This document shows positions 41,153 to 49,711 of a stretch of 64,000 bases of DNA, piece by piece. The notes under the pieces were generated by a model that was given only the letters and a program-made list of their open reading frames with translations, did no database searches and was not told the origin of the DNA. How positions within the stretch are numbered: position 1 is the stretch's first letter; each line of letters starts with the position of its first letter. Source of the stretch: UBA1783 sp051893335 (GTDB taxonomy: Bacteria > Bacillota_I > Bacilli_A > Erysipelotrichales > Erysipelotrichaceae); the NCBI GenBank assembly GCA_051893335.1, contig JBJFHD010000033.1, positions 1 through 64,000 on the forward strand, read 5' to 3'. Made by a program: the position numbers and the translations under genes.

Positions 41153-42435
41153 TATTCTTTGTTTTCTTCTTTGGTGTATTTTCTATCCATAATTTTAATA
41201 AATGGATAATAGATTAATCCTGATATCACTAGAAGGATAATCTGTAATAAACCACCTTTCCAGCTTCCGCATAACATAAATCCACCGAAAGGAGCCGGTA
41301 ATGTCCATGGTACCGGTGTTCCGGTAGGACAAGGTACAATTCCGGTAGTCATAGCGAAATATGCGATTGCAACACATACGCAAGGTGAGACTACAAAAGG
41401 AATCAACATCACAGGATTTAAGACTATTGGTAAACCAAATATAACTGGTTCATTTACATTAAAGATACCAGGAATTAACGCTGTCTTACCTACTGCTTTT
41501 AAACGTTCTGATTTACACATAAATATCATTTCTAATACAAGTGGCAAAGTTAAACCTGTACCTGTTAAGAAGATAATTTGATCAGAGAAACCCGTAGTAA
41601 CAGCATATGGTCTTACTGCAGCGGCATTAGCAATATAGACTTCCAAATTTGCTGCTCTAGCTGCTTCCCACAATGGTGACCATACAGTCATGATAACATT
41701 TGTTCCGTGAATACCAAACATCCAAATCAATGAGTTTAAGATTGTACAAACTGTAGTTCCGACAAATGAGGTACCCAAATTTGTTAGTGGTGCTTGCAAA
41801 ATTGTATAAATAACATTTGAAACTGTTTCAAAATCAGTAGAAGCAACCACTACTCTGATTACTAAAGTTAATAATACGCAAATAACTGCAGGAATAACTG
41901 CTGCAAACTGTTGGGAAACAAATGCAGGAACACTTTCAGGTAATTTGATAGTGACATTTTTCTTGATACATGTTGAATAAATCGCCTCAGTAACAATTGA
42001 AATTATCAAAGCTAAGAATAAATTTGCAGATGAGAATTCACTCATTATAAATCCTGAGCCATCTGATGTAAACGCCAATACCATAAAGAAACTCATTAAT
42101 GCAATGATTATTGCCGGAATCTGATTAACTTTATCCTGTCTAGCTAGTTCATAAGTTGTTCCAATAATACAACCTACAGAACAAATTCCCATAGTTGCAA
42201 CATTAACATATCCCCAGTTCCAATTAGCCCATAACTCTTCCCCGAAAACTGAAGCCATAAAATTTTGATAAGCGTCAACTGGAAAATCAGCGATAACACA
42301 ACAGAAGGCACCAACCATCATTAATGGCATGATACACATCATTCCATACTGAATTGCTGACAGATACTTATTAGACTGTACCCATTCAACAATTGGAAGC
42401 ATTTTTTCTTCCATCTTGTCCAAAAAACTATTCAT
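41152..42435 (-). CDS. PTS lactose/cellobiose-family IIC permease
   Basis: The 427-residue membrane protein has the EIIC-Lac/Cel layout of about ten TM segments with FGIHGTNVIMTVWSPLWEAA and the substrate-site region GIFNVNEPVIFGLPIVLNPV, where Asn and Glu are conserved. It transports a disaccharide coupled to phosphorylation by the separate IIB and IIA. It lies 15 bp after the GH4 gene. The GH4 CDMP signature suggests an alpha-glucoside although this permease family more often carries beta-glucosides. Confidence 0.93.
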   Translation of the reverse strand: MNSFLDKMEEKMLPIVEWVQSNKYLSAIQYGMMCIMPLMMVGAFCCVIADFPVDAYQNFMASVFGEELWANWNWGYVNVATMGICSVGCIIGTTYELARQDKVNQIPAIIIALMSFFMVLAFTSDGSGFIMSEFSSANLFLALIISIVTEAIYSTCIKKNVTIKLPESVPAFVSQQFAAVIPAVICVLLTLVIRVVVASTDFETVSNVIYTILQAPLTNLGTSFVGTTVCTILNSLIWMFGIHGTNVIMTVWSPLWEAARAANLEVYIANAAAVRPYAVTTGFSDQIIFLTGTGLTLPLVLEMIFMCKSERLKAVGKTALIPGIFNVNEPVIFGLPIVLNPVMLIPFVVSPCVCVAIAYFAMTTGIVPCPTGTPVPWTLPAPFGGFMLCGSWKGGLLQIILLVISGLIYYPFIKIMDRKYTKEENKE

Positions 42436-42450
42436 ATTTCCTCCTTTTTA

Positions 42451-43860
42451 TTATTTAAATTCAGGCCAATAATCACCATTAGCCTTTTTAAAATCCATTA
42501 CTAATTGTTTAGCTAGTTTGTAATCACGCACTAGTCTATTCTCTGTAAACGCTTGTAACAATTTTAGGTCATCATGTTCCAATATAGCCTCAACTAATAA
42601 ATGTTCACACGCATACTGGTTTTCTAATAATCCTTTTTCAAATGCTCCACAAGGTCCTTGATTGATTGGTCTGATATCTTCTTTACCAATCATACAAGTC
42701 ACTTCTAACATCATTCCTGGATCAAGATTTGGAATAATGCCATCATTTTTAACCATAACTAATGCTAAATCGTTCTTATTATTAATAATTGATAGAACTA
42801 ACTCAACTAAGTATGCTGCATGGACATCGTTATCTGAATATACTGTTTCAGTATTCATTTCACCGTTAAACTCAGTATATGGTGAAATCTTGTCGGTAAT
42901 GTCATATTTAGTTCCCTTCATTTTGCCTAAAGAAACAATCTCTCTGCAATAAGAGAATACGTGTTTCTCTCGACCTGCTATTACTTCATCATATCTTGTA
43001 TGCTCTTTACTGTAATGAGTTATAGCAGTTTCAGGGTTCATATAATACAAGTTATATGTACTCGGAATAGAATATGGGAATTCTTTTACCATATCTAAAT
43101 GGTCGACAAATACTTTTGACCAATGATCTTCCGGACCTCTGTCTTTTCTAACCAATTCAGCTCTTAGTTCTTCATAATTATCAGTTACATATTTCAAAAT
43201 ATTGGGAAGAATATCTTTCCCAGTTTTTTTGTCGATAATTTGTGTGAACCAACCATAATGATTTAAGCCAAAATAAATAGGATATACTTCGCTTTTCTTT
43301 TTACCGATATATCCAACATATCTACCAAGAATATCTGTCGGCATATCACAAATGTTCACAACTTTTTTGTCATCTGGAAAAACAATTTTGCAAGCCTCAG
43401 CAACGATTGCAGCAGGATTTGAATAGTTTATAATCCAAGCATCTTTTGCATAAGTTCTTATATCTTTGATTAGTTCAATCATTTGAACAACACTTCTGAC
43501 TCCGTAAGACATACCACCTGGTCCGCAAGTTTCTTGACCAATTAGCCCATATTGATAAGGGATTTTTTCATCATTATTTCTTTGATCCATACCACCAGCG
43601 CGAATTTGCACAAAAGCAAAATCAATACCTTCAAAGGCAGTTTGTTTATCCAAGGTGTATTCGAATTCAACATCAGGCAAGTAATCTCTAAACATAACTT
43701 TACCAAATTCACCTACTACTTGTTGTCTTTGTTCGTCAATGTCATACAAAACAACACGTTTTAATGGGAATGGTTTCTGTAACATCACTAGAAGCTCCAA
43801 CATATCTGGTGTATAAGTTGAACCACCACCGCATATTACAACTGAGTATTTCTTCATCAT
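42451..43860 (-). CDS. GH4 6-phospho-alpha-glucosidase
   Basis: I start at ATG 43860 with AGGAA upstream, giving 469 residues; in-frame sequence further upstream overlaps a candidate operator. The NAD-binding segment VVICGGGSTYTPDMLELL opens the protein, NYSNPAAIV follows, the signature CDMP is at 171-174 and NHYGWF puts the metal His at 201. These positions nearly equal those of B. subtilis GlvA (Cys171, Asp172, His202). In GH4, CDMP marks phospho-alpha-glucosidases and CN(V/I)P phospho-beta-glucosidases. The reaction uses NAD+ and Mn2+ and releases glucose 6-phosphate. It is the first gene of its operon. Confidence 0.92.
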   Translation of the reverse strand: MMKKYSVVICGGGSTYTPDMLELLVMLQKPFPLKRVVLYDIDEQRQQVVGEFGKVMFRDYLPDVEFEYTLDKQTAFEGIDFAFVQIRAGGMDQRNNDEKIPYQYGLIGQETCGPGGMSYGVRSVVQMIELIKDIRTYAKDAWIINYSNPAAIVAEACKIVFPDDKKVVNICDMPTDILGRYVGYIGKKKSEVYPIYFGLNHYGWFTQIIDKKTGKDILPNILKYVTDNYEELRAELVRKDRGPEDHWSKVFVDHLDMVKEFPYSIPSTYNLYYMNPETAITHYSKEHTRYDEVIAGREKHVFSYCREIVSLGKMKGTKYDITDKISPYTEFNGEMNTETVYSDNDVHAAYLVELVLSIINNKNDLALVMVKNDGIIPNLDPGMMLEVTCMIGKEDIRPINQGPCGAFEKGLLENQYACEHLLVEAILEHDDLKLLQAFTENRLVRDYKLAKQLVMDFKKANGDYWPEFK

Positions 43861-43944
43861 TTCATTCCTTTCTATAGCATCTCGTACGATTAATTCCATT
43901 TTACATATTTGATTTTGGCAATAAAACAATTTGAAACACAAATA

Positions 43945-43974
43945 AAACATATGTCACAAATTTGGCATATGTTT
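43945..43974. promoter_or_regulatory. Inverted repeat, candidate RpiR-type operator of the GH4 operon
   Basis: AAACATATG (43945-43953) and CATATGTTT (43966-43974) are perfect 9-bp inverted arms with a 12-bp spacer, about 85-115 bp upstream of the GH4 ATG. The operon encodes an RpiR regulator, so this is the natural candidate site. Confidence 0.5.
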
Positions 43975-44192
43975 CGCTTCGTATTTCATTTTTTCAAAAT
44001 AGTAAAAAATATTATTCACTATATAGTATTCTAGATAGTAATGATAATAACTTACTAATTGAATTGGCTAATATAAATGAACCAAAAAACATAAAATATA
44101 AACAAAATATTTAATGATATAAGAAAAAAACTGACAAAAAAATACAATAGTAGAAAGAACTTACTGATAGAGTCGACAATGAATTTTCATGC
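43975..44192. other. Intergenic AT-rich stretch upstream of the GH4 operon
   Basis: The full gap between the GH4 start and the zinc dehydrogenase stop is 477 bp. Apart from the inverted repeat at 43945 and the hairpin at 44193 I see only AT-rich sequence with several -10-like strings (for example TATAGT-like runs near 44021) and no reading frame or RNA gene. Confidence 0.55.
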
Positions 44193-44235
44193 AGAAAAGG
44201 CTATCAAAAATCATATATTTTCAATAGCCTTTTCT
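44193..44235 (-). terminator. Terminator of the dehydrogenase operon
   Basis: AGAAAAGGCTAT and ATAGCCTTTTCT pair in a perfect 12-bp stem with a 19-nt loop, about 100 bp past the zinc dehydrogenase stop. The T tract on the minus strand is part of the stem, so efficiency is uncertain. Confidence 0.6.
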
Positions 44236-44337
44236 GTTACATAAATATTAAGAAAGACAAAAATTCCAATTATTCCATTTTAGTTATTCCAATAAAATAA
44301 TGGAGGGGAAAGGAGAAAAATGGAATAATCATATTAC

Positions 44338-45372
44338 TTAGTAAACAATACAATTCTTAATAACTTTTCCAGAAGCATGTTCTAATATTGCTTCTTCAAG
44401 CTTGTCAATTGGATACTCATTTTGTATAAAATCATTCTCATCAATTACGCCTAACTTTAAAAGTTCAAAAGCTTCTTTAACATGCTGTGGAGTAGTATGG
44501 AATACACCTTTTATTGTTATTTGGGAATAATGCAATAAAGTGGAGTCAACCTGGAGTTCAGAACCGCTTTTTGTACCACCGAACAACAAGACAAAGCCAC
44601 CTTTTCTAGCCATTTTTATTGAAGTATTCCATATTTCAATAAGACCTGTCGCTTCAATAACAATATCTGCCCCACGATTTTCATCAGTAAATGCTTTTAT
44701 ATGACTTACTGTATCTTCTATACCGCTTAAATTAACGGTTTGCCAAACCCCCATTTTTTTAGCGACTTCAAGACGACTGTCAACGATATCTGTTACAATA
44801 ACCTTCGCTCCTCTTAAAACAGCTAATCTAGCAAACATTAAACCAATTGGTCCTGCACCGTTAATCACAAGTGTATCACCTAAATTAATCGGACAATTTT
44901 CTATTCCGTAAACCGCACATGATAAAGGTTCCATTAACGAAGCTTTCTTAAAACTCATATCAGAAGGCATAACAAACATATTCTGCTCCACAATTCTTTT
45001 CGGTACTAATGTATACTCAGCATAAGATCCTCTATTAAATAGATTATCTTCACACATTGAGTATAATCCTTTCTTGCAGTAATAACATTTACAACAAGGA
45101 GCAGAATTATGCACCGCAACCCTATCTCCGACATTGAATCCTTTGACATTTGGTCCAATCTCTTGAATTATACCAGAAAATTCATGACCAAATGGGTGAG
45201 GAGGTTTTACAAGAGGATAACCTCTTTTGTAATTTTTAACATCAGTCCCACAGGTAGTGGAAATCATATTTTTAACTAATACTTCCCCATCCTTCGGTAC
45301 TGGAACATCAATTTCTTCTATTCTGATTTCTCTTTGATTCCAAAGAACGGCTCTTTTCATTTTCTTTTCCAT
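44338..45372 (-). CDS. Zinc-dependent medium-chain alcohol/polyol dehydrogenase
   Basis: The 344-residue MDR-family protein has catalytic zinc ligands in TTCGTDVKNY and HPFGHEF, structural zinc Cys residues in CCKCYYCKKGLYSMC, and the NAD site VINGAGPIGLMFARLA. It resembles sorbitol, galactitol-1-phosphate and threonine dehydrogenases. In this operon it most likely oxidises a PTS-made polyol phosphate or the derived sugar alcohol to a ketose phosphate. It is the last gene of the operon beginning at 49426. Confidence 0.9.
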   Translation of the reverse strand: MEKKMKRAVLWNQREIRIEEIDVPVPKDGEVLVKNMISTTCGTDVKNYKRGYPLVKPPHPFGHEFSGIIQEIGPNVKGFNVGDRVAVHNSAPCCKCYYCKKGLYSMCEDNLFNRGSYAEYTLVPKRIVEQNMFVMPSDMSFKKASLMEPLSCAVYGIENCPINLGDTLVINGAGPIGLMFARLAVLRGAKVIVTDIVDSRLEVAKKMGVWQTVNLSGIEDTVSHIKAFTDENRGADIVIEATGLIEIWNTSIKMARKGGFVLLFGGTKSGSELQVDSTLLHYSQITIKGVFHTTPQHVKEAFELLKLGVIDENDFIQNEYPIDKLEEAILEHASGKVIKNCIVY

Positions 45373-45383
45373 AGTTTATTCAC

Positions 45384-45572
45384 CTACATATACTTGAGCA
45401 TCTTCTCTACAATTTTATAAGTTACTGTATCTTTATACTCTCTTGTGTTATTTAATACTTCTTCAACGCTGTCACAATCATCTAAAGTAGATATTAAAGT
45501 AAAAGCTACAGCTTTTGCTTCATCAAAGTTATTTTCGATAATTGCTTGAGTCAATTTATCTTTATTACTCAT
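45384..45572 (-). CDS. Small acidic protein, unknown
   Basis: This 62-residue protein is helical and acidic (NFDEAKAVAFTLISTLDDCD, SVEEVLNNTREY) and has no TM. A GAGTTGAG ribosome site lies before ATG 45572. It fits tightly between the hydroxyacid dehydrogenase (3-bp gap) and the zinc dehydrogenase (11-bp gap), so it is a real operon member. I do not recognise the family. Confidence 0.65.
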   Translation of the reverse strand: MSNKDKLTQAIIENNFDEAKAVAFTLISTLDDCDSVEEVLNNTREYKDTVTYKIVEKMLKYM

Positions 45573-45575
45573 ATA

Positions 45576-46637
45576 CTACTCAACTCTCTTCCACAAGTTT
45601 TTAAGTTCTTTACCCTGGCAGTACGCAATTATATCGGAAGTTACAATGCTAGATTGATGACGAGGTATGTCAACTACTTGCGCACCGATATGAGGAGTAA
45701 GGACAACATTATCCATTTTTAAAAATGGATGATTTTCAGGAATAGGTTCGATCCAACAAACATCAGCCGCATAGCCAGAAATTACATTTTGACTCAAAGC
45801 ATCGATAAGATCTTTCTGGTTAACAACTGCGGCTCTTGCTGTGTTAATCAAATATGAAGTAGGTTTCATTTTCTTAAACCAATTCATATCAACTGAGTTT
45901 CTTGTTTCTGGTGTAACCGGTAGATGAATACTTACAAATTCGGAATTTGCAAGTAAACTATCTAAATCAGATGGAATAGCGCCTTCTTTTTCAATTTGTT
46001 CATAAGATAGAAATGGATCATATGCCATTACGTTCATTCCAAAACCATTCTTTGCAATATGACATACTTTTTTACCAATTGCACCAAATCCGACTATTCC
46101 GATTGTTCGACTATCTAGTTCCAATCCCATAGGTAAATGTGAGTATACTCTACTTCCATCTCTAAGATTCCAAGTTACATCCTTTCGATCAGGAATATTG
46201 AAGTAGTTTTCATTATAGTCTCCAGCAAATTCTCCTGTTTTTATTTTGTGAGAAGCTAAAGAAATATTTCTAACTAAAGCAAGGATTAAACCAAACACCA
46301 TTTCAGCAACAGCTTGAGCATTTCTGCCTGGAGCGTATACTAAAGGAATATCCATTTCTTTAACAAGTTTCCATGGACAATTAACAGGTGTACCACGAGT
46401 ACAAACCAATAACTTGAGCCCAGTTTCTTTCCAGCGTTTTAAACACTTCTCAGTCACATCTTGAAGAGAAAAAACTATAATCTCATGGTGAGCATACTTT
46501 TCAATCATTTGATCATCAAATATTTTACTACCACCATTTTCCGGACATATTTCAAAATCAATGTCACAATATTCACTTATTAATTCTACGCAATCTTTAG
46601 TTAGATTGGCAGCTAACAACATTTTTTTCTTATCCAT
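45576..46637 (-). CDS. D-isomer-specific 2-hydroxyacid dehydrogenase
   Basis: The 353-residue protein has the Rossmann motif GIVGFGAIGKKVCHIA, the catalytic Arg in NTARAAVVNQKDLIDAL, the Glu in WIEPIPENHPF and the catalytic His in LTPHIGAQ. It belongs with phosphoglycerate/hydroxypyruvate-type dehydrogenases. The substrate is unknown; in a polyol operon it may reduce a 2-keto acid or oxidise a 2-hydroxy acid made from the aldolase product. It lies 4 bp after the aldolase stop. Confidence 0.9.
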   Translation of the reverse strand: MDKKKMLLAANLTKDCVELISEYCDIDFEICPENGGSKIFDDQMIEKYAHHEIIVFSLQDVTEKCLKRWKETGLKLLVCTRGTPVNCPWKLVKEMDIPLVYAPGRNAQAVAEMVFGLILALVRNISLASHKIKTGEFAGDYNENYFNIPDRKDVTWNLRDGSRVYSHLPMGLELDSRTIGIVGFGAIGKKVCHIAKNGFGMNVMAYDPFLSYEQIEKEGAIPSDLDSLLANSEFVSIHLPVTPETRNSVDMNWFKKMKPTSYLINTARAAVVNQKDLIDALSQNVISGYAADVCWIEPIPENHPFLKMDNVVLTPHIGAQVVDIPRHQSSIVTSDIIAYCQGKELKNLWKRVE

Positions 46638-46641
46638 ATTT

Positions 46642-47262
46642 CTACTTTTTATTCATTTTTTCTAAAACTTTATCCCACTCTGGAATAGGTTTTAAATCAC
46701 CAATTGTTTTAGCAATTTCTACAGTTTTTACTGTTTCCTCAACGGCTTCCATCCAACCTTCCGCTAATTCTAAGGTTGCACCTACTGATACAGCACCATG
46801 ATTACCCAACAAACAAATAGGACGATCTTTAATTGCCTCAGCAATACCTTCTGCAATTTGTGTAGTACCTGCTTCACCATATGGCAAACATTTTACTTCT
46901 CCCTTTACAGCTTTAAATAAGTTTACACAATCATATTTAATTGATTTTCCCAATAAAGCATATGCAGTTAAATAAGTTGGATGTGAATGAACAACCGCAT
47001 TACAATCAGGTCTAGCCAATAAACAAGCTTTGTGCAATCTATATTCGCTTGAAGCCTTTTTTCCGGAAATTTGTTCTTCTGTTTCAAAATTCAAAACTGC
47101 TACATCTTCTTCTTTTAAATCAAGTTTTCTAGTTCTAGATGGTGTAATGTAGAGTAAACCATTTTCTCTATCAAGATACGAAATATTTCCTTCAATTGTA
47201 TTAACCAATCCTTTTTCTTCACACAAATGTGAATAATAACAAATTAAACTTCTGTAATCCAT
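46642..47262 (-). CDS. Class II aldolase (L-fuculose-phosphate aldolase-like)
   Basis: I start at ATG 47262 with AGGAAAGG upstream; the in-frame extension to 47295 overlaps the previous gene. The 206-residue protein carries Glu73, His92, His94 and His155, exactly the catalytic acid and zinc ligands of E. coli FucA by number, in SSEYRLHKA, VVHSHPTYLTA and LLGNHGAVSVG. Such enzymes cleave ketose 1-phosphates to DHAP and an aldehyde. With the iron dehydrogenase upstream this looks like a deoxy-sugar or pentitol route. Epimerase or decarboxylase relatives cannot be excluded. Confidence 0.88.
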   Translation of the reverse strand: MDYRSLICYYSHLCEEKGLVNTIEGNISYLDRENGLLYITPSRTRKLDLKEEDVAVLNFETEEQISGKKASSEYRLHKACLLARPDCNAVVHSHPTYLTAYALLGKSIKYDCVNLFKAVKGEVKCLPYGEAGTTQIAEGIAEAIKDRPICLLGNHGAVSVGATLELAEGWMEAVEETVKTVEIAKTIGDLKPIPEWDKVLEKMNKK

Positions 47263-47275
47263 TTTTTTACCTTTC

Positions 47276-47638
47276 CTATTCTTCAATTCTTTCATAATCT
47301 TTTATAAGTGCTATACATGAACGTATCTCTCTTATATGTCTATCAATACGAGGCCCTTGTTGAGGATATTTTTTATCTTTTTTGATTTTGGCGAATTTAT
47401 TCGTTTCATTTTCTAATTGGGTTATTAACAGTTGCTTCGTTTCCTCATCAGATGTTTTTGCTTTCTGTGCTATCTCATTACAAAATGCTTTTGATTGATC
47501 AATCATTTCTATTACTTTGTTAGTTATTCTTTGCATTTTAACATTATGATAAATGATGTAAGCAAGCACCAATACCCCAATCAATAACCATATATATGCA
47601 TTTAATTCACCTGTTACATTCCAATAATCATCCATCAA
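47276..47638 (-). CDS. Single-TM protein with coiled coil, unknown
   Basis: The 120-residue protein has one TM near the N-terminus (YIWLLIGVLVLAYIIYH) and a long charged helical region (IEMIDQSKAFCNEIAQKAKT, LLITQLENETNKFAKIKKD). It overlaps the 213-residue gene by 4 bp, so the two are translationally coupled and likely act together. Nothing links it by sequence to sugar metabolism. I do not recognise it. Confidence 0.68.
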   Translation of the reverse strand: MMDDYWNVTGELNAYIWLLIGVLVLAYIIYHNVKMQRITNKVIEMIDQSKAFCNEIAQKAKTSDEETKQLLITQLENETNKFAKIKKDKKYPQQGPRIDRHIREIRSCIALIKDYERIEE

Positions 47639-48276
47639 TAATTGTCCTCACTAAATTTATTTATGCTCTCTTCTATTGTTAATCTTCTATTATAATCAGC
47701 AAAACTGGTATTTGAATAAATTGAAATTGTTGATATTTTCCCTTTAGAATTAATAAATCGAATAAATAGATAATTAACAGATTTGTCTTTTTTTCTTTTC
47801 CTTATCTTCGATTTATCTGTTTCAGTATAGAAGTGTCTTCCTAATTTTCCTAAAGTATCATATTGACTTGTAGAACTTATCTCTTTTACTTCGGCTAAAT
47901 TAAGCTGTCTTGCATCTTTGATATTTTCCTTATCAATACTAAATAATCTTTCAATATTTGCTTTTGAATCAACCTTAAAAATGTCAATTCCCTTTCTTCT
48001 AAAAAGAGTCAATGTGACATCCTTTTCATTAAGAGAGTCATAACCTTGGTAACATATTCCAACATAACCGCATTCAGCAAAATACCTCTTTAAGAATTCT
48101 GAAGTCTCTTTCTCTTCTTTTTGAATCAAGTATCTATCAAATAATGCCATTGGTAATAGAATACATAAACCTATTATAATCGAAAGGGTGCCCCGTAAAA
48201 CCATAGCCAAAAAGACATATACAACACATGATATACCTATTATTTTAGTTAATGTTGATGCAGTTATTCTTTTCAT
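47635..48276 (-). CDS. Two-TM protein with C-terminal soluble domain, unknown
   Basis: The 213-residue protein has two TM segments at the N-terminus (IIGISCVVYVFLAMVLRG, SIIIGLCILLPMALFDRYLI) and a ~150-residue cytoplasmic domain rich in beta-strand-like alternation (DVTLTLFRRKGIDIFKV, VNYLFIRFINSKGKISTISI). The strand/helix order is loosely like a PH-type domain. It lies one base after the iron dehydrogenase stop and overlaps the 120-residue gene. A membrane-tethered pair inside a catabolic operon is unexpected. Confidence 0.68.
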   Translation of the reverse strand: MKRITASTLTKIIGISCVVYVFLAMVLRGTLSIIIGLCILLPMALFDRYLIQKEEKETSEFLKRYFAECGYVGICYQGYDSLNEKDVTLTLFRRKGIDIFKVDSKANIERLFSIDKENIKDARQLNLAEVKEISSTSQYDTLGKLGRHFYTETDKSKIRKRKKDKSVNYLFIRFINSKGKISTISIYSNTSFADYNRRLTIEESINKFSEDNY

Positions 48277-48277
48277 A

Positions 48278-49426
48278 TTAATACGCCATCTTATATATTT
48301 CTATGATATCTTCTTTTTTACTAGTTCTTGGATTTACCGCAACATTGCCGGATTTCATGGCATCAATTGCTAATAATTCAAAATCTTCCTCTTTAACTCC
48401 CACATCTTTTAAGTGAGTTGGAATTGATAATTCTTCTAACAAATGATAAATTTCATCAAACAACATGTCGTTAGTGAAATTCTTGATGTTTTCGCTACCT
48501 GGTTTTATATATGAATAAATCTTTTGATATTTATCATCAGCACCAATTGCATTATATTTTAAAACCGCAGGTAATAATATAGCATTTGCGACACCGTGAG
48601 CAACACCCAAATGACCGCTAATTGGGTGAGACATAGCGTGTACATTACCTAATGCTACATTACAGAAAGCTAAACCAGCAAATGTTGAACCAATTAACAT
48701 ACCACTTGCTGCTTCAACATTAGTTCTATCTGCAACAAATTTTCTTAAATTCTTACCAATTAATTCCATTGCTTTTTCAGAAAATGCTTCTGAATAAGGG
48801 TTGCATTTTTTATTTGTATACGATTCGATTGCATGAACTAATGCATCAATACCGGTCGAAGCAGCAACAAACGGTGGTAATCCTTGAATCATCTCCGGAT
48901 CTAATAAAGATACCGTAGGTAATAAATTTGTAGATTTCACTGCAAATTTCCATCCATTTTCAACATTAGTGAAAACAGCAGCACTTGTGACCTCACTTCC
49001 CGTTCCAGCTGTAGTAGGTATTGCAATAATAGGAATCGTCTTACCAGGCAGAACAGTTGGTGCTTCATAATCCATTATTTCACCGCCATATAAAGCTAAG
49101 ATAGAAACAGCCTTAGCGGTATCCATTGGTGAACCACCACCTAAAGAAATAATTACATCACTATTTGATGACTTATATTTCACAGTCGCTTCATCACATA
49201 CTACATTGGTTGGATTAGCTACTACATCTAAATACATATCATATTCAATTTTTTCGTCACTTAAAATTTCAGTTATTTTCCCTAAAATACCTGCTTTTTC
49301 CAGACCTCTATCGGAAATAATAAAAGCCTTCTCAAAACCATTATCTTTAATTATTTTTGGTAATTGCTTAATTATTCCGCAACCAAAATATACATTTTGA
49401 GGAATAGAAAACCCAAATTCCTTCAT
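48278..49426 (-). CDS. Iron-containing alcohol dehydrogenase (FucO/YqhD-like group III)
   Basis: I start at ATG 49426 with GAGGAG upstream. The 382-residue protein has the NAD-binding GGGSPMDTAKA, the TTAGTGSEVTSAAV motif, the iron-binding Asp and His in GIDALVHAIESYT, and further His in GNVHAMSHPISGHLGVAHG. Group III dehydrogenases reduce small aldehydes such as lactaldehyde or oxidise short diols. It is the first gene of the seven-gene operon, so disposal of the aldehyde from the FucA-like aldolase is the likely job. Confidence 0.92.
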   Translation of the reverse strand: MKEFGFSIPQNVYFGCGIIKQLPKIIKDNGFEKAFIISDRGLEKAGILGKITEILSDEKIEYDMYLDVVANPTNVVCDEATVKYKSSNSDVIISLGGGSPMDTAKAVSILALYGGEIMDYEAPTVLPGKTIPIIAIPTTAGTGSEVTSAAVFTNVENGWKFAVKSTNLLPTVSLLDPEMIQGLPPFVAASTGIDALVHAIESYTNKKCNPYSEAFSEKAMELIGKNLRKFVADRTNVEAASGMLIGSTFAGLAFCNVALGNVHAMSHPISGHLGVAHGVANAILLPAVLKYNAIGADDKYQKIYSYIKPGSENIKNFTNDMLFDEIYHLLEELSIPTHLKDVGVKEEDFELLAIDAMKSGNVAVNPRTSKKEDIIEIYKMAY

Positions 49427-49663
49427 TTTAATTACTCCTCGTATAATCTTCCTAGATAGACATATTTTAATACTCATCTATCAAAGTATAAGTCCTAAGG
49501 TATATTTGTTTGAAGACAAACTATTATATTGGTGCTTTTCACTCTAGCAAAACTAGTTAATAATTGCATATAGAGTCTACACCATGCATAAACAACTATG
49601 CGTTTCTAACTATAAATATTGCATACCAAAGAACCATACGCAGCATAATCGCTTCAATTTATT

Positions 49664-49693
49664 AGTGAAGAGTTGAAAATTCAACTCTTCACT
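49664..49693 (-). terminator. Palindromic hairpin after the galactitol-type PTS operon
   Basis: AGTGAAGAGTTGAA and TTCAACTCTTCACT form a 14-bp stem with a 2-base centre, 19 bp past the IIC stop. The tract after it on the minus strand is AT-rich but not a clean T run. It would separate the PTS genes from the dehydrogenase operon. The remaining 285-bp gap holds the promoter region of the latter. Confidence 0.65.
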
Positions 49694-49711
49694 TATACTG
49701 AAAATAAATAA

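Noticed and set aside
43861..43950. 30-residue N-terminal extension of the GH4 protein
   Set aside because: It covers part of the promoter/operator region; the family starts at the NAD-binding strand read from 43860, and AGGAA precedes that ATG.
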